Shown: positions 51,423-60,423, counted from the first letter of the stretch. The stretch is DNA of 64,000 nt from Nocardia sp. NBC_01503 (GCF_036327755.1 NZ_CP109596.1:6820001-6884000); one strand, 5' to 3'. Translations and numbers: made by a program. Notes: generated by a model from the letters alone, not told the origin.

Positions 51423-52295
51423 CTAATCCGGGCGCTGTGGCCAGGCGATGTCGGTGACCAGGCCGTAGTGATCACTGGCCAGGGGCCCGGTGAGAGATTG
51501 ATGAAAAGCCAAGTCGGTGTGCAGGATTCGGCCCGCTCCCCCGGGCCGCAGGAACGGATCACCCACCAGGATGTAATCGATGCGCTGGGCGGGCACATTG
51601 AGGAAACGCGCCTGCGGGTTGGTGAGCGGATCGAGGGTGTAGCCGGGTTCGGTGGGGCGCAGCGTGGCCCAGCCGTCCACGTAATAGGTGCTGCGGCCCT
51701 CGATGACCGCATTGGCGCCCAGGAACCGCATCTCATCCGATTGCGGTTTGGCGTTGAAATCCCCGCACAGGATGGCGGGCATGGCGGTGACCGGATCCCA
51801 GGTGGCGCGGATGGCGTCGTCGATGGCCAGTACTTGGCGCACCCGGTGGTACGCCTGCGCGGGCGGCGGGGCCAGATGCGTACTGTAGGCGTCGATTCCG
51901 GCGGTGTGCGCGTGCAACAGCTCGGCCCGCATCCGATAGGAGGGGTGCGGGTCCGCGGGCTCGGGGTCCAGGGGTAGCGCGAACACCCGATGCCGTTCGA
52001 TGGGCCACCGGCTCAGAATCGCGGACCCGAACCGCAGCGTCCGATCAGGCCAGGCCTCCTCGGGCAGCGGATACCCGCCGAAGCACCAGTGCCACCGCCC
52101 GGGCGCGGCATGATCGACGAGCCAGCCCGCGGTATTGGTGCCGGGCCCGGTCTCCCAGACCTCCTGTAGGCACACCACATCCGGGTCGAGGTGGTCGAGC
52201 CAGGCCAGGATCTCGATTCGGCGCTGCTCCCAATGCGGTTCCAGCAGTGAGCCCATATTGAGCTGGGCGATCCGCAACACCTTGCCGTCGGACAT
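51423..52295 (-). CDS. endonuclease/exonuclease/phosphatase family protein
   Basis: A 290-residue EEP-fold hydrolase with all metal and catalytic motifs: LNMGS (Asn), CLQEVWE (Glu), ILCGDFNAKP (Asp, Asn), RIDYILVG and terminal SDHYGLV (Asp, His). The family includes nucleases, sphingomyelinases and inositol phosphatases; no signal peptide is visible, so a cytoplasmic target is likely. It lies upstream of the kinase-like gene on the same strand with a 99-base gap. Confidence 0.85.
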   Translation of the reverse strand: MSDGKVLRIAQLNMGSLLEPHWEQRRIEILAWLDHLDPDVVCLQEVWETGPGTNTAGWLVDHAAPGRWHWCFGGYPLPEEAWPDRTLRFGSAILSRWPIERHRVFALPLDPEPADPHPSYRMRAELLHAHTAGIDAYSTHLAPPPAQAYHRVRQVLAIDDAIRATWDPVTAMPAILCGDFNAKPQSDEMRFLGANAVIEGRSTYYVDGWATLRPTEPGYTLDPLTNPQARFLNVPAQRIDYILVGDPFLRPGGAGRILHTDLAFHQSLTGPLASDHYGLVTDIAWPQRPD

Positions 52296-52373
52296 TGACT
52301 CCCCCGTACTTCCCTACTCGCCCAATGGAATCCACCCGAGCCCGTAACTGTAACGTGTTCTACTCTGGCGTGG

Positions 52374-53228
52374 GTGGACATCACCTACGAGAACACCCAA
52401 CGCGAAGTCCGAACAGACCAGGGCGTCATCCGCTACCACGAAGCCGGCGACGGACCACCCCTGCTCCTGCTGCACGGATCCGGAATCGGCGTCAGCGGCT
52501 GGCGCAATTATCGCGGAAACCTCGCCGTCTTCGCCGAGCACTTCCACTGCTACGTCATCGAATTCCCCGGATTCGGCATCAGCGACCCCGTCCCCGGCGC
52601 ACACCCGGTGCTCTCGGCCGTCGACTCGGTCATCCGCTTCATGGACGCCCTGGGCATCGACAAAGCCCCACTGGTCGGCAACTCCATGGGCGGCGTCGTC
52701 GCGGTCAATGTCGCGGTGCAACACCCCGACCGCATCAGCAAGATCATCTCCATCGGCGGCGTCGGCACCGGCATCTTCAGCGCCAACCCCAGCGAAGGCA
52801 CCCGCCTCCTCCAGCAATTCGCCGACTCCCCCAGCCGCGAAGGACTCATCCGCTGGCTCGAGTGCATGGTCTACGACCCCAAAACCGTCACCGCCGACAT
52901 CATCGACGAACGCTGGGACCTGGCCGCCAACCCCGAATCCCAGCAGGCCCTCAAAGCCATGTACGGATCCGAATCATTCGCGCTACAACAACAATTCATG
53001 GCCAACTCCCCCACCCCGCCCTACTGGTCCATGCTGCACAAGGTCAAATGCCCCACCCTGCTCGCCTGGGGCAAAGACGACCGGCAATGCCCACCCGATA
53101 TGGCCATGATGCCGCTCCGCCTCATCCCCGACTCCGAACTGCACATCTTCCCCAAATGCGGACACTGGGTCATGATCGAAGCCAAACAGGCCTTCGAACG
53201 CATCAGCCTCGAATTCCTGCACCGCTGA
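52374..53228 (+). CDS. alpha/beta hydrolase, C-C bond hydrolase-like
   Basis: A 284-residue hydrolase similar to the MhpC/BphD/HsaD group. It has LLLLHGSGIGVSGWRNYR at the oxyanion hole, the Ser nucleophile in VGNSMGGVVAVNVA, the acidic residue in AWGKDDRQCPP and His in FPKCGHWVMIEAK. Members cleave ring-fission products in aromatic or steroid degradation, but no dioxygenase is nearby. GTG start without a clear ribosome site, possibly leaderless. Confidence 0.82.
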   Translation: MDITYENTQREVRTDQGVIRYHEAGDGPPLLLLHGSGIGVSGWRNYRGNLAVFAEHFHCYVIEFPGFGISDPVPGAHPVLSAVDSVIRFMDALGIDKAPLVGNSMGGVVAVNVAVQHPDRISKIISIGGVGTGIFSANPSEGTRLLQQFADSPSREGLIRWLECMVYDPKTVTADIIDERWDLAANPESQQALKAMYGSESFALQQQFMANSPTPPYWSMLHKVKCPTLLAWGKDDRQCPPDMAMMPLRLIPDSELHIFPKCGHWVMIEAKQAFERISLEFLHR

Positions 53229-53240
53229 GATGAATACGAC

Positions 53241-53268
53241 GGTGCGGGCCCACACTCGGGCCCGCACC
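53241..53268. terminator. bidirectional terminator hairpin
   Basis: A perfect 11-base stem, GGTGCGGGCCC and its complement, with a 6-base loop, between the convergent hydrolase and DUF2786-like genes. Confidence 0.75.
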
Positions 53269-53271
53269 CGC

Positions 53272-53787
53272 CTACCAGACCAGCGTCTCGTGCGGCGTAC
53301 GCACCCGCGCGAAGAAACGCTTACCGATCACCTCACCATCATGGTTGTAGCTGTTCAACAGATCCACCAACTCATCTGCCAGCCGCTGCAACTGCGGGCT
53401 CACACCCGCACCACCGCCCCACTCCGGCGGCACACCCTCGATGGTGATCTCGATACTGTTCTCCTGCGGCAAACCCACCACCGAATAGGTGATCTCCTCG
53501 GGAGCATCCCGAATCGGATCCACCACCGCCGGCTCGCACTCCGGCAGCTGCGGCGCGTCCGCGAAAACCACCCGCACGAACGCCAGATCATCGCGAATCA
53601 TCTCCGCGATCGACTCCAGATCAGCGTGTCTGCCCACCCGCGCATGCCGAGGGCCATAACTCCGATGATCCGCCCGCACATCCGACTTCGACAAAATGCG
53701 ATCCAACATGCGCTGAGCCGCCGCCCGCTCACCCGCACCCGTCCCCGGATGCTCGATCAACGCCCGCAGATGCGCCACCCTCGACAT
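53272..53787 (-). CDS. DUF2786-like protein
   Basis: A 171-residue protein. Residues 1-35 (VAHLRALIEHPGTGAGERAA, QRMLDRIL) resemble the DUF2786 motif, a short helical unit of unknown role. The rest has no domain I recognise. It follows the SCO6745-type gene by one base (TGATATG) on the same strand, so they form an operon and start at 53787 is well placed; extension to 53814 is unlikely. Confidence 0.7.
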   Translation of the reverse strand: MSRVAHLRALIEHPGTGAGERAAAQRMLDRILSKSDVRADHRSYGPRHARVGRHADLESIAEMIRDDLAFVRVVFADAPQLPECEPAVVDPIRDAPEEITYSVVGLPQENSIEITIEGVPPEWGGGAGVSPQLQRLADELVDLLNSYNHDGEVIGKRFFARVRTPHETLVW

Positions 53788-53788
53788 A

Positions 53789-54532
53789 TCAGCGCGGCCC
53801 GAACACGGTCGCATGACACGCGGTCAACAACTCCACCAACTCCCGCGCCGTCGCATCATCCAACACCGCCCACACCGGAGCGATCAACTCATCCGTCAAC
53901 GCCTCAGCCTGCATCCAACGCCCCTTCAACTCCGGAGTGATCTCACCGAAAGGCTCGGACCAGCCATACAAGCGCGCCTGATCCGGACCCGAACTCAACG
54001 GCGAACCCGCGATCAACACCGCATCACGCGGCGCCAAACCACTCGCCCGCACCGCCATCAAATGCAAACCGCCACGCAACTCCCGCAGCGCCTGAATCAA
54101 ATGCGTAACGCGCGCCGGAGCATCCTCCGCCTGCGGCAACGCCCGCCAACCAGCGAACAACACAACCCCGGCCGGATCAGCCGCCGTAGCAACCCTATCC
54201 AGCAACTCCGCCAAACGCTCCACATGAGCGAACGAAGCCAGTTTGCGTCGCCCGAAATCCTGGCACGCCCGTAGATAACCCTCCGCGCCCCGCGCCGCCG
54301 GAACCGACGCCGACGACTCCCACGCCGCACGAATCGAATCCGCGGGGAAGAAACCGAACGCCGCCGTCACCACATCCGCGTCCACATCACCCAGCACCCC
54401 ACCCCGGCCCCGCGTATACCCCGGCATGAACCCCGGCCCCACACCCGCCGCGAAAGCCTTCGCCTCCCGGGAGAACATGAACCCCCCGCCGATCTGCTGG
54501 ATCTGATCCTTCACCGCGGACGCTACCGACAT
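53789..54532 (-). CDS. SCO6745 family protein
   Basis: A 247-residue helical protein with MFSREAKAFAAGVGPGFMPG, GRGGVLGDVDADVVTAAFGF, GLHLMAVRASGLAPRDAVL and YGWSEPFGEI, the marks of the SCO6745/EvbL-type family common in actinobacteria. The function is unknown. First gene of a two-gene operon with the DUF2786-like gene. Confidence 0.8.
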   Translation of the reverse strand: MSVASAVKDQIQQIGGGFMFSREAKAFAAGVGPGFMPGYTRGRGGVLGDVDADVVTAAFGFFPADSIRAAWESSASVPAARGAEGYLRACQDFGRRKLASFAHVERLAELLDRVATAADPAGVVLFAGWRALPQAEDAPARVTHLIQALRELRGGLHLMAVRASGLAPRDAVLIAGSPLSSGPDQARLYGWSEPFGEITPELKGRWMQAEALTDELIAPVWAVLDDATARELVELLTACHATVFGPR

Positions 54533-54698
54533 GTCCGTTCCTCTCTGAGCGGAAAGCGCAATCCACCCGAGACTATTTCACCGCCGCACACCCCACCCAC
54601 AGGCCCCCGCAACCCCACCCACGGCCGCCGAAATATTCATGGCTGCACAAGGATTCGATAATCGCTACCCTGGGCGAGCAACGAAAGGTGTTGCCAGC

Positions 54699-54992
54699 AT
54701 GACCGCCCCACGCAGAACCGTCATCTCCTCCGACGTGCGCGAAATCCTCAATTACTTCGGCAAATGCCCACTCTGCGGCTATCCCGCCCGAGCCTCCACC
54801 TACACCGCGCAATTCGACGACGGCAACACCGAAGAACAAGTGGTCGCCACCTGCGGACTCCCCTGCGGCTGGAACGGCCCCGCCAACGCCACCACCATGA
54901 CCGGCACCGACCCCATACCCAAGGCGAGCCGGAAATCCCTGCCGCCCAACCCAGCTCACCTCGCACCCAGGCCTGAACGAGAGACCAGCTGA
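54699..54992 (+). CDS. small cysteine-containing hypothetical protein
   Basis: A 97-residue protein with CPLCGYPARAS and CGLPCGW about 32 residues apart, a plausible four-Cys zinc site. The C-terminal 30 residues are Pro/Lys-rich and probably disordered. No family is recognised. ATG preceded by GAAAGG. It lies 19 bases before the YdjM-like gene and is probably co-transcribed with it. Confidence 0.65.
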   Translation: MTAPRRTVISSDVREILNYFGKCPLCGYPARASTYTAQFDDGNTEEQVVATCGLPCGWNGPANATTMTGTDPIPKASRKSLPPNPAHLAPRPERETS

Positions 54993-55011
54993 ATCCGCTA
55001 ACCTTCAAGCG

Positions 55012-55722
55012 GTGCTAGGACATTCACACGCAACCAGTGGTGCGCTCGCCTGGTCAGCAGCCGCCGCAGCGCTACCGCTCACCGTATTGACTTATCCCGC
55101 AATGCAATCCGGAAACATCAGGGCAGTCGACCTGGTGATGGGCACCTTCCTCACCGCCGGCGCCGCCCTGCTGCCCGACGCCGACCACCCCTCCGGCACC
55201 ATCTCCCATGTGCTGGGCCCGGTTTCGCACTACGCCTGCAAAGGCATCTCCGCCATCTCCGGCGGACACCGCCACGGCACCCACTCCTTCGCCTTCGTCG
55301 CCCTCATCACCTACGGCACCTGGGCCGGCGAACACTGGATCGGCCGCAACTTCACCCTCGCCCTCGTCTTCTTCCTACTCGCCCTCGCCGTGCGCGCCCT
55401 CAACCTCGCACCCACCGGCGACAGCCTCAAAGCCTGGGGCACCGTCGTAATCCTCGCCGCCTGCGGCACATTCGCCATCGACCACTGGATCAGCGACAAA
55501 CCCGCCTGGCTGCCCTTCTCCGTCGGCCTCGGCGCCTTCGCCCACCTCATCGGCGACTGCCTCACCGACCGCGGCTGCCGACTGCTCTGGCCGCTCAAAA
55601 TACGAACGCGCATCCCGATCATCGACCGCACCGGCAACAAGATGGAGACCCTCGTCGTCGTACCCATCTTCGCGCTCGGCACCCTCGCACTGCTCTGGTA
55701 CACCATCACCCACCAGCCGTGA
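55012..55722 (+). CDS. YdjM-family metal-dependent hydrolase, membrane protein
   Basis: A 236-residue integral membrane protein. HSHATSGALAWSA, LLPDADHPSGTIS, SGGHRHGTHSFAF and FAHLIGDCLTDRG place His and Asp residues in the pattern of the YdjM/YbcI (DUF457) family, with about six hydrophobic helices. The function is unknown; E. coli YdjM is LexA-controlled. GTG start. Confidence 0.82.
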   Translation: MLGHSHATSGALAWSAAAAALPLTVLTYPAMQSGNIRAVDLVMGTFLTAGAALLPDADHPSGTISHVLGPVSHYACKGISAISGGHRHGTHSFAFVALITYGTWAGEHWIGRNFTLALVFFLLALAVRALNLAPTGDSLKAWGTVVILAACGTFAIDHWISDKPAWLPFSVGLGAFAHLIGDCLTDRGCRLLWPLKIRTRIPIIDRTGNKMETLVVVPIFALGTLALLWYTITHQP

Positions 55723-55775
55723 GCGCCCTCGTATGATCGCCTGAACGGCAGGCAGGACGAAGAACGGAGTGCGAT

Positions 55776-56270
55776 ATGAGCGATCGGGAAGAACTCAGCT
55801 GGGAACTGTTCGGCACCGCCGGACGTGAACTGGCCCAGGAGATCGCCGACGACGGCTTCGAACCCGACCTCATCCTCTCCATCGCCCGCGGCGGCCTCTT
55901 CGTCGCCGGATCCCTCGGCTACGCCCTCGACGTCAAGAACCTCCACGTCATGAACGTCGAGTTCTACACCGGCGTGGACCAGCGCCTGGACCTGCCCGTC
56001 ATGCTGCCGCCCGTCCCCAGCGTCGTCGACCTCACCGGAGCGAAAGTCCTTGTCGCCGACGATGTCGCCGACACCGGCGCCACCCTCAAACTCGTCCGCG
56101 ACTTCTGCCAGGACCATGTCGCCGAGGTCCGCTGCGCGGTCATCTACCAGAAGCCGCGCTCGGAGGTCGACTGCGAATACGTCTGGAAGCACACCGATCG
56201 GTGGATCAACTTCCCGTGGTCCGTGCAGCCGCCCGTGGTCAAACGCGAAGTACGCGTCCTGGACGCCTGA
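55776..56270 (+). CDS. phosphoribosyltransferase
   Basis: A 164-residue PRTase with the PRPP-binding loop VLVADDVADTGATLKLV and the upstream SIARGGLFVAGSLGY loop. It resembles xanthine-guanine and related salvage enzymes; the C-terminal WINFPWSVQPP segment fits the Gpt group. It would attach ribose 5-phosphate from PRPP to a purine base. A clean ATG start about 53 bases after the YdjM-like gene. Confidence 0.85.
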   Translation: MSDREELSWELFGTAGRELAQEIADDGFEPDLILSIARGGLFVAGSLGYALDVKNLHVMNVEFYTGVDQRLDLPVMLPPVPSVVDLTGAKVLVADDVADTGATLKLVRDFCQDHVAEVRCAVIYQKPRSEVDCEYVWKHTDRWINFPWSVQPPVVKREVRVLDA

Positions 56271-56294
56271 GCGCCCTCCCTCGGACGAAAGAAC

Positions 56295-56327
56295 ACGCCC
56301 CGGATTCGACACTCGAATCCGGGGCGT
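56295..56327. terminator. bidirectional terminator hairpin
   Basis: A perfect 15-base stem (ACGCCCCGGATTCGA and its complement) with a 3-base loop between the convergent phosphoribosyltransferase and cyclophilin genes. Confidence 0.8.
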
Positions 56328-56348
56328 TCGCTGTACAGCGGGAAAGTG

Positions 56349-56840
56349 TCAGACCAGCTCGGCCGAGAAGATGGTGACGGCCTCGACCGGCACATCCTGG
56401 TGGCCGGCCTTGGAGCCGGTGCGCACGCCCTCGATCGCGTCGACGACAGCGGTGCCGTCCACGATCTTGCCGAAGACGGTGTAGCCCCAGCCATCCTGGC
56501 CCGGGTAGTTCAGGAAATCATTGTTCTTGGAGTTGAGGAAGAACTGCGCGCTCGCGGAGTGCGGATCCATGGTGCGCGCCATGGCGATCGTGTACTTGTC
56601 GTTCTTGAGACCGTTGTTCGCCTCGTTCTCCACCTTCTGCGCGGCGGGCTTCTGCTGCATATCGGCGGTGAAACCACCACCCTGCACCATGAAGCCCGGG
56701 ATCACCCGGTGGAAGATCGTATCGGTGTAGTGGCCCGCCTTGACGTAGTCGACGAAGTTCGCGACGGTCTTCGGCGCCTTGGCCTCGTCGAGTTCCAGGG
56801 TGATATCCCCGGCGGAGGTCTTCAGGAGCACTTTGGTCAT
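56349..56840 (-). CDS. peptidyl-prolyl cis-trans isomerase, cyclophilin type
   Basis: A 163-residue cytosolic cyclophilin. Active-site residues are in FHRVIPGFMVQGGGF (Arg, Phe, Gln) and SASAQFFLN (Gln, Phe), with FGKIVDGTAVVDAI near the end. It speeds proline isomerisation during folding. Start taken at 56840; an ATG three codons upstream is possible. The 189 bases before it include one copy of the 22-base repeat. Confidence 0.92.
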   Translation of the reverse strand: MTKVLLKTSAGDITLELDEAKAPKTVANFVDYVKAGHYTDTIFHRVIPGFMVQGGGFTADMQQKPAAQKVENEANNGLKNDKYTIAMARTMDPHSASAQFFLNSKNNDFLNYPGQDGWGYTVFGKIVDGTAVVDAIEGVRTGSKAGHQDVPVEAVTIFSAELV

Positions 56841-56964
56841 GACGACCATCGTATGGGAGCGCCGAATCGGGCGACCGCCCGGCATCCTCCGCTGTCTTTC
56901 AACGGGATTGGCGCGCAGGTGAGATTCCGTTGTTCGCGAGTTCATGTCGATCTCGAAAAGAGCG

Positions 56965-56986
56965 AACATGCGTAGATGCGCATATT
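56965..56986. repeat. 22-base repeat, copy 1
   Basis: A 22-base sequence beginning AACATGCGTAGATGCG and ending CATATT is repeated exactly and in the same orientation at 57538-57559. It includes the palindrome ATGCGCAT. The copies flank the VOC gene and lie upstream of the cyclophilin and VOC genes respectively, so a shared operator is possible. Confidence 0.55.
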
Positions 56987-57029
56987 TCCATTAACTAATC
57001 ACGTCACCTTCTCCGAAGACGGATCGGGC

Positions 57030-57416
57030 TCACGCTTCGTACAGCTCCAACGGCAGATCGTCCGGATCGAAGAAGAAACCGAAACGCTTCCCCGTGTACT
57101 CGTCGACCCGCACCTCCTCGACCACCACTCCCCTGCCCGCCAGCTCGGCGAGCGCCTCCCCCACATCCGCCACCACGAACGCCAGATGCCGCAGGCCGAT
57201 CGCCTCGGGCCGCGACGGCCGCGGCGGCGCGCCCGGGAATGAGAACAATTCGATCTGCCCACCGTCGGGCAGTGCGAGATCCAGCTTGTACGAACGCCTT
57301 TCGGCCCGATAATGCTCGGCCAGTACCTTCAGCCCGAGCACCTCGGTATAGAACGCCTTCGACTTCGCATAGTCCGAGGCGATCACCGCGACGTGATGAA
57401 TCCGCTGCAACTCCAC
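57030..57416 (-). CDS. VOC family protein (SMU1112c/YaeR-type glyoxalase fold)
   Basis: A 128-residue protein of the vicinal oxygen chelate fold. HHVAVIASDYAKSKAFYTEVLG gives the first metal His, GQIELFSFPGAPP and GLRHLAFVVADVGEAL the next, and FFFDPDDLPLELYEA the final Glu. The family includes glyoxalase I-like and fosfomycin-resistance proteins; the substrate here is unknown. The GTG at 57416 places the first beta strand at the N-terminus, and longer readings add unrelated sequence. Confidence 0.82.
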   Translation of the reverse strand: MELQRIHHVAVIASDYAKSKAFYTEVLGLKVLAEHYRAERRSYKLDLALPDGGQIELFSFPGAPPRPSRPEAIGLRHLAFVVADVGEALAELAGRGVVVEEVRVDEYTGKRFGFFFDPDDLPLELYEA

Positions 57417-57537
57417 CCGCCAGACGCTAGCCCAACACACCGACAACTCACGGCAGCCACGGCGGGAACCCCTCCCCTCGTCCAGGCTGTTTTTCGGCGT
57501 GAGTGCGCTCTTTCCGCACGATGACACATCGAGCGAA

Positions 57538-57559
57538 AACATGCGTAGATGCGCATATT
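57538..57559. repeat. 22-base repeat, copy 2
   Basis: Exact second copy of the 22-base sequence at 56965-56986, about 120 bases upstream of the VOC start. The gap from 57417 to 57827 is otherwise empty of genes. The exact conservation over non-coding DNA suggests a protein-binding site. Confidence 0.55.
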
Positions 57560-57827
57560 CCCATGTTCATATGGAATGTAGATGGTTTCTCCGGGGAAGG
57601 ACCTACACCATTCACCTCCGGCAAGCCCCCCGGCAATAGGGCGACGGCTTCGTGAACAGCCGCCCGGCCTCCCCCATCGACCGCTTTCCCCTACCCGAGG
57701 TTCCCTATTCCCCCACGCTCCCCGCGAATGTCGCGGCTATTACGGCTAACCCATTCGGCGCGACCGGCGGATGAACTAGGTTGTGTAGGTACGGTTCCGG
57801 CGGTCAGACGATTGAAGCGACGGTTTC

Positions 57828-58619
57828 ATGGACAGGAATACCGCTCTCGACCAGCCGCATTCGGCTCGCATGTACGACTACTTCCTCGGCGGTAAGGACA
57901 ACTACGAGGTCGATCGGCGAGCCGCGGAGGAGATCCTGCGGGTGTGGCCGGGCATCCGTACCGCCGCCCAGGCAAACCGCCAGTTCATGCATCGCAGTAC
58001 TCGATTCCTGGTCGATGCCGGAATCCGGCAGCTCCTCGATATCGGCACCGGAATTCCGACCGAACCCAATCTGCACCAGATCGCGCAGCAGGCCGCACCG
58101 GAGTCGCGGGTCGTCTACGCGGATAACGATCCGCTCGTCATGGCGCACGCCCGCGCGTTCATGACCGGTACCGCGCAGGGCCGGACCACCTATATCCAGG
58201 GTGATGTCACCAAACCGAACTCCATCCTGCGAGCCCCGCGCTTGACCGAGATTCTCGACCTGAGCGAGCCGGTGGGCGTGAGCATGATCGCCCTGCTGCA
58301 TTTCGTCGAGTCCGGCGCCGGTCGGCTGGTATCGGAGTTCGTCGATGCGCTCGCTTCCGGTTCATATCTGGTGATCTGTACCGCCACAGCCGATTTCGCC
58401 CCGGAACAGGTGGCCACCGCGCGGGCGATCTACCGGTCCCGCGGCATTTCCGCGCAGGATCGCACCCGCGCGGAGGTCGTCGAGTTGTTCAGCGGTTTGG
58501 AGCTCGTGGAACCGGGTGTCGTGCCGCCGCATCAGTGGCGGCCGAATGCGTTGACCGATGTGTCGGCGTCCTATGACGCCGAGGTGTCCTGCTACGCGGG
58601 TGTTGCCCGCAAGCCCTGA
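57828..58619 (+). CDS. SAM-dependent methyltransferase, DUF574 family
   Basis: A 263-residue protein of the actinobacterial Methyltransf_19 family: SARMYDYFLGGKDNYEVDRR at the N-terminus, motif I LLDIGTGIPTEPNLHQIAQ, VVYADNDPLVMAHARA and FVDALASGSYLVICTA. These proteins are abundant in Streptomyces and Nocardia but their substrates are mostly unknown. ATG start at 57828. Confidence 0.88.
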   Translation: MDRNTALDQPHSARMYDYFLGGKDNYEVDRRAAEEILRVWPGIRTAAQANRQFMHRSTRFLVDAGIRQLLDIGTGIPTEPNLHQIAQQAAPESRVVYADNDPLVMAHARAFMTGTAQGRTTYIQGDVTKPNSILRAPRLTEILDLSEPVGVSMIALLHFVESGAGRLVSEFVDALASGSYLVICTATADFAPEQVATARAIYRSRGISAQDRTRAEVVELFSGLELVEPGVVPPHQWRPNALTDVSASYDAEVSCYAGVARKP

Positions 58620-58647
58620 TCGGTTCCGATGGCGTGTTCGGGGGTTG

Positions 58648-58749
58648 TCACCTCGGCATTGTCATGGGCGGGAGGATTCCCTGTTGGTGCAGCCACATCA
58701 TGACGGTGTGGTACATCTGCATGATCGGCGATTGCATGTCCATGTGCAT
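58648..58749 (-). CDS. candidate Met-rich small peptide
   Basis: A 33-residue reading frame starting MHMDMQSPIMQMYHTVMMWL and ending PPMTMPR. Nine Met and three His make up more than a third of the residues. A GAGGAG site lies nine bases before the ATG, much better than expected by chance. Met/His clusters of this kind can bind copper(I) or silver, and the middle is hydrophobic enough for a short membrane-associated helix. It is convergent with the methyltransferase and divergent from the secreted glycosidase. No homologue is known to me, so it stays a candidate. Confidence 0.45.
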   Translation of the reverse strand: MHMDMQSPIMQMYHTVMMWLHQQGILPPMTMPR

Positions 58750-59024
58750 GGTGTTCAGCTCCTCGGGTCGATCAGCTCGCCGGATGTGGCGAGCGCTGTC
58801 TCGGTGTCGACGGTCGCATGGTGGATGGGTGTGGCGGCAGGGTCCGACGGCATCGGCCGTCGGTGCGAATGTCCTCGTTTCGCAAGGCTTTCCGGCTGGC
58901 GGGGAGGTCGTGGCGGGGAGTTGCGCGGAAAGGCGCACATGTTGGACGTTTGACCAGTATGGTCTGTGGCATCGCGTCCGAACATGTCGGGGACGTGCCG
59001 GATCGCCCTGGAGGATGCACTGGA

Positions 59025-60416
59025 ATGAAGCGCTCTCGACTGGTCTGTACGGTCTTGTCGGCCATCGCGATTACCGTGGCCGGATCCGCCGTCGCGGGTG
59101 CGGCGCCGACCGGCAGTGGTGGCTCCGGGAGTTCGAGTGGATCGGGGTCCGGGAGCGCGAGCGGGTCCGGTACGGGTAGTGCGGGAGCCGCCCCCGATAC
59201 GGTGCCCGCGCTCGGGTCCGGCTTCATGTGGGGGGTGGCCACGGCCGGATTCCAGTCCGAAGGTCATGCGCCGGACAGCAATTGGAGTCGCTACGCGAAG
59301 TCGGGCAAGGCGCACGACACGTATGGCGATTCGGTCGACTTCTATACCCGGTACGCGGACGATATCGAGCTGGCGGCCGGTCTCGGCGTGAAGGTGTATC
59401 GCCTCAGCATCGAGTGGGCTCGGGTGCAGCCGCAGGCGGATGTGTGGGATGAGAACAACTTCCGCTTCTACGACAATGTCGTGGAGAAGATCCGCGCGGC
59501 GGGTATGCGGCCGATGCTGACGCTGGACCACTGGGCCATTCCCGGGTGGGAGGCCGACCGCGGCGGTTGGAAGAGCAAGAACATGGTGTCGGACTGGCTG
59601 GCGAATATGCGCCGGGTGGTGGACCGTTACGCGCCGTACAACCCGTTGTGGGTGACGATCAATGAGCCGATGGGCTATGTCGCGCAGTCGATCAAGATCG
59701 GCGATATCGGGGTGCTCGATGCGCTGCCGATGTTCGACCGGCTGGTGCAGGCGCACAGCGCCATCTACGACTACATCCACGTGCGTCAGCCGGGCGCGCT
59801 GGTGACCAGCAATATCGCGCAGTATCCGATCATCCAGGACCTGACCGATCTGCTGTTCGCCGATCGCGTGCACGACAAGCTCGACTATGTCGGCCTCGAT
59901 TTCTATTACGGCACGTCGCTGTCGCATCCGCCGACCACCGCGCTGCTGGGTGACGAATTGTGGAAGAACGCGATCGAACCCGAGGGCATCTACTACGACC
60001 TGCGCACCTATTCCGAGAAGTTCCCGGGGCTCCCGCTGTACGTGGTGGAGAACGGTATGCCGACCGACAGCGGACTGCCGCGCAGTGACGGTTACGACCG
60101 CGCCGATCATCTGCGTGACACGGTGTACTGGATTCAGCGTGCGAAGGCCGATGGCATCAATGTGATCGGCTACAACTACTGGAGTCTGACCGACAATTAC
60201 GAGTGGGGTAGCTACGCACCGCGATTCGGCCTCTACACGGTCGATGTGAAGACCGATCCGACCCTGACTCGCCGTCCGACCGATGCGGTCGCGGCGTTCC
60301 GGGGCATCACCGCGGTCAATGGTGTGCCCGCCGACTACCGGCCCACCCGCAAGCCCGCCGTGTGCTCGATCGTGCTTCCGTTCGACAGCTGCCTGCGGCC
60401 GGTATCGGTGCCGTGA
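59025..60416 (+). CDS. secreted glycoside hydrolase family 1 beta-glycosidase
   Basis: A 463-residue enzyme. Residues 1-27 are a signal peptide (ending AVAGAA), followed by a Gly/Ser linker to about residue 55. The GH1 barrel begins with GFMWGVATAGFQSEG. The acid/base Glu is in VTINEPMGY and the nucleophile Glu in LYVVENGMP; YWSLTDNYEWG and the final FGLYTVD are family marks. It should cleave beta-glucosides or related glycosides outside the cell. Most bacterial GH1 enzymes are cytoplasmic, so secretion is less usual. The GGAGG site lies 10 bases before the chosen ATG. Confidence 0.88.
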   Translation: MKRSRLVCTVLSAIAITVAGSAVAGAAPTGSGGSGSSSGSGSGSASGSGTGSAGAAPDTVPALGSGFMWGVATAGFQSEGHAPDSNWSRYAKSGKAHDTYGDSVDFYTRYADDIELAAGLGVKVYRLSIEWARVQPQADVWDENNFRFYDNVVEKIRAAGMRPMLTLDHWAIPGWEADRGGWKSKNMVSDWLANMRRVVDRYAPYNPLWVTINEPMGYVAQSIKIGDIGVLDALPMFDRLVQAHSAIYDYIHVRQPGALVTSNIAQYPIIQDLTDLLFADRVHDKLDYVGLDFYYGTSLSHPPTTALLGDELWKNAIEPEGIYYDLRTYSEKFPGLPLYVVENGMPTDSGLPRSDGYDRADHLRDTVYWIQRAKADGINVIGYNYWSLTDNYEWGSYAPRFGLYTVDVKTDPTLTRRPTDAVAAFRGITAVNGVPADYRPTRKPAVCSIVLPFDSCLRPVSVP

Positions 60417-60423
60417 GAACGCG

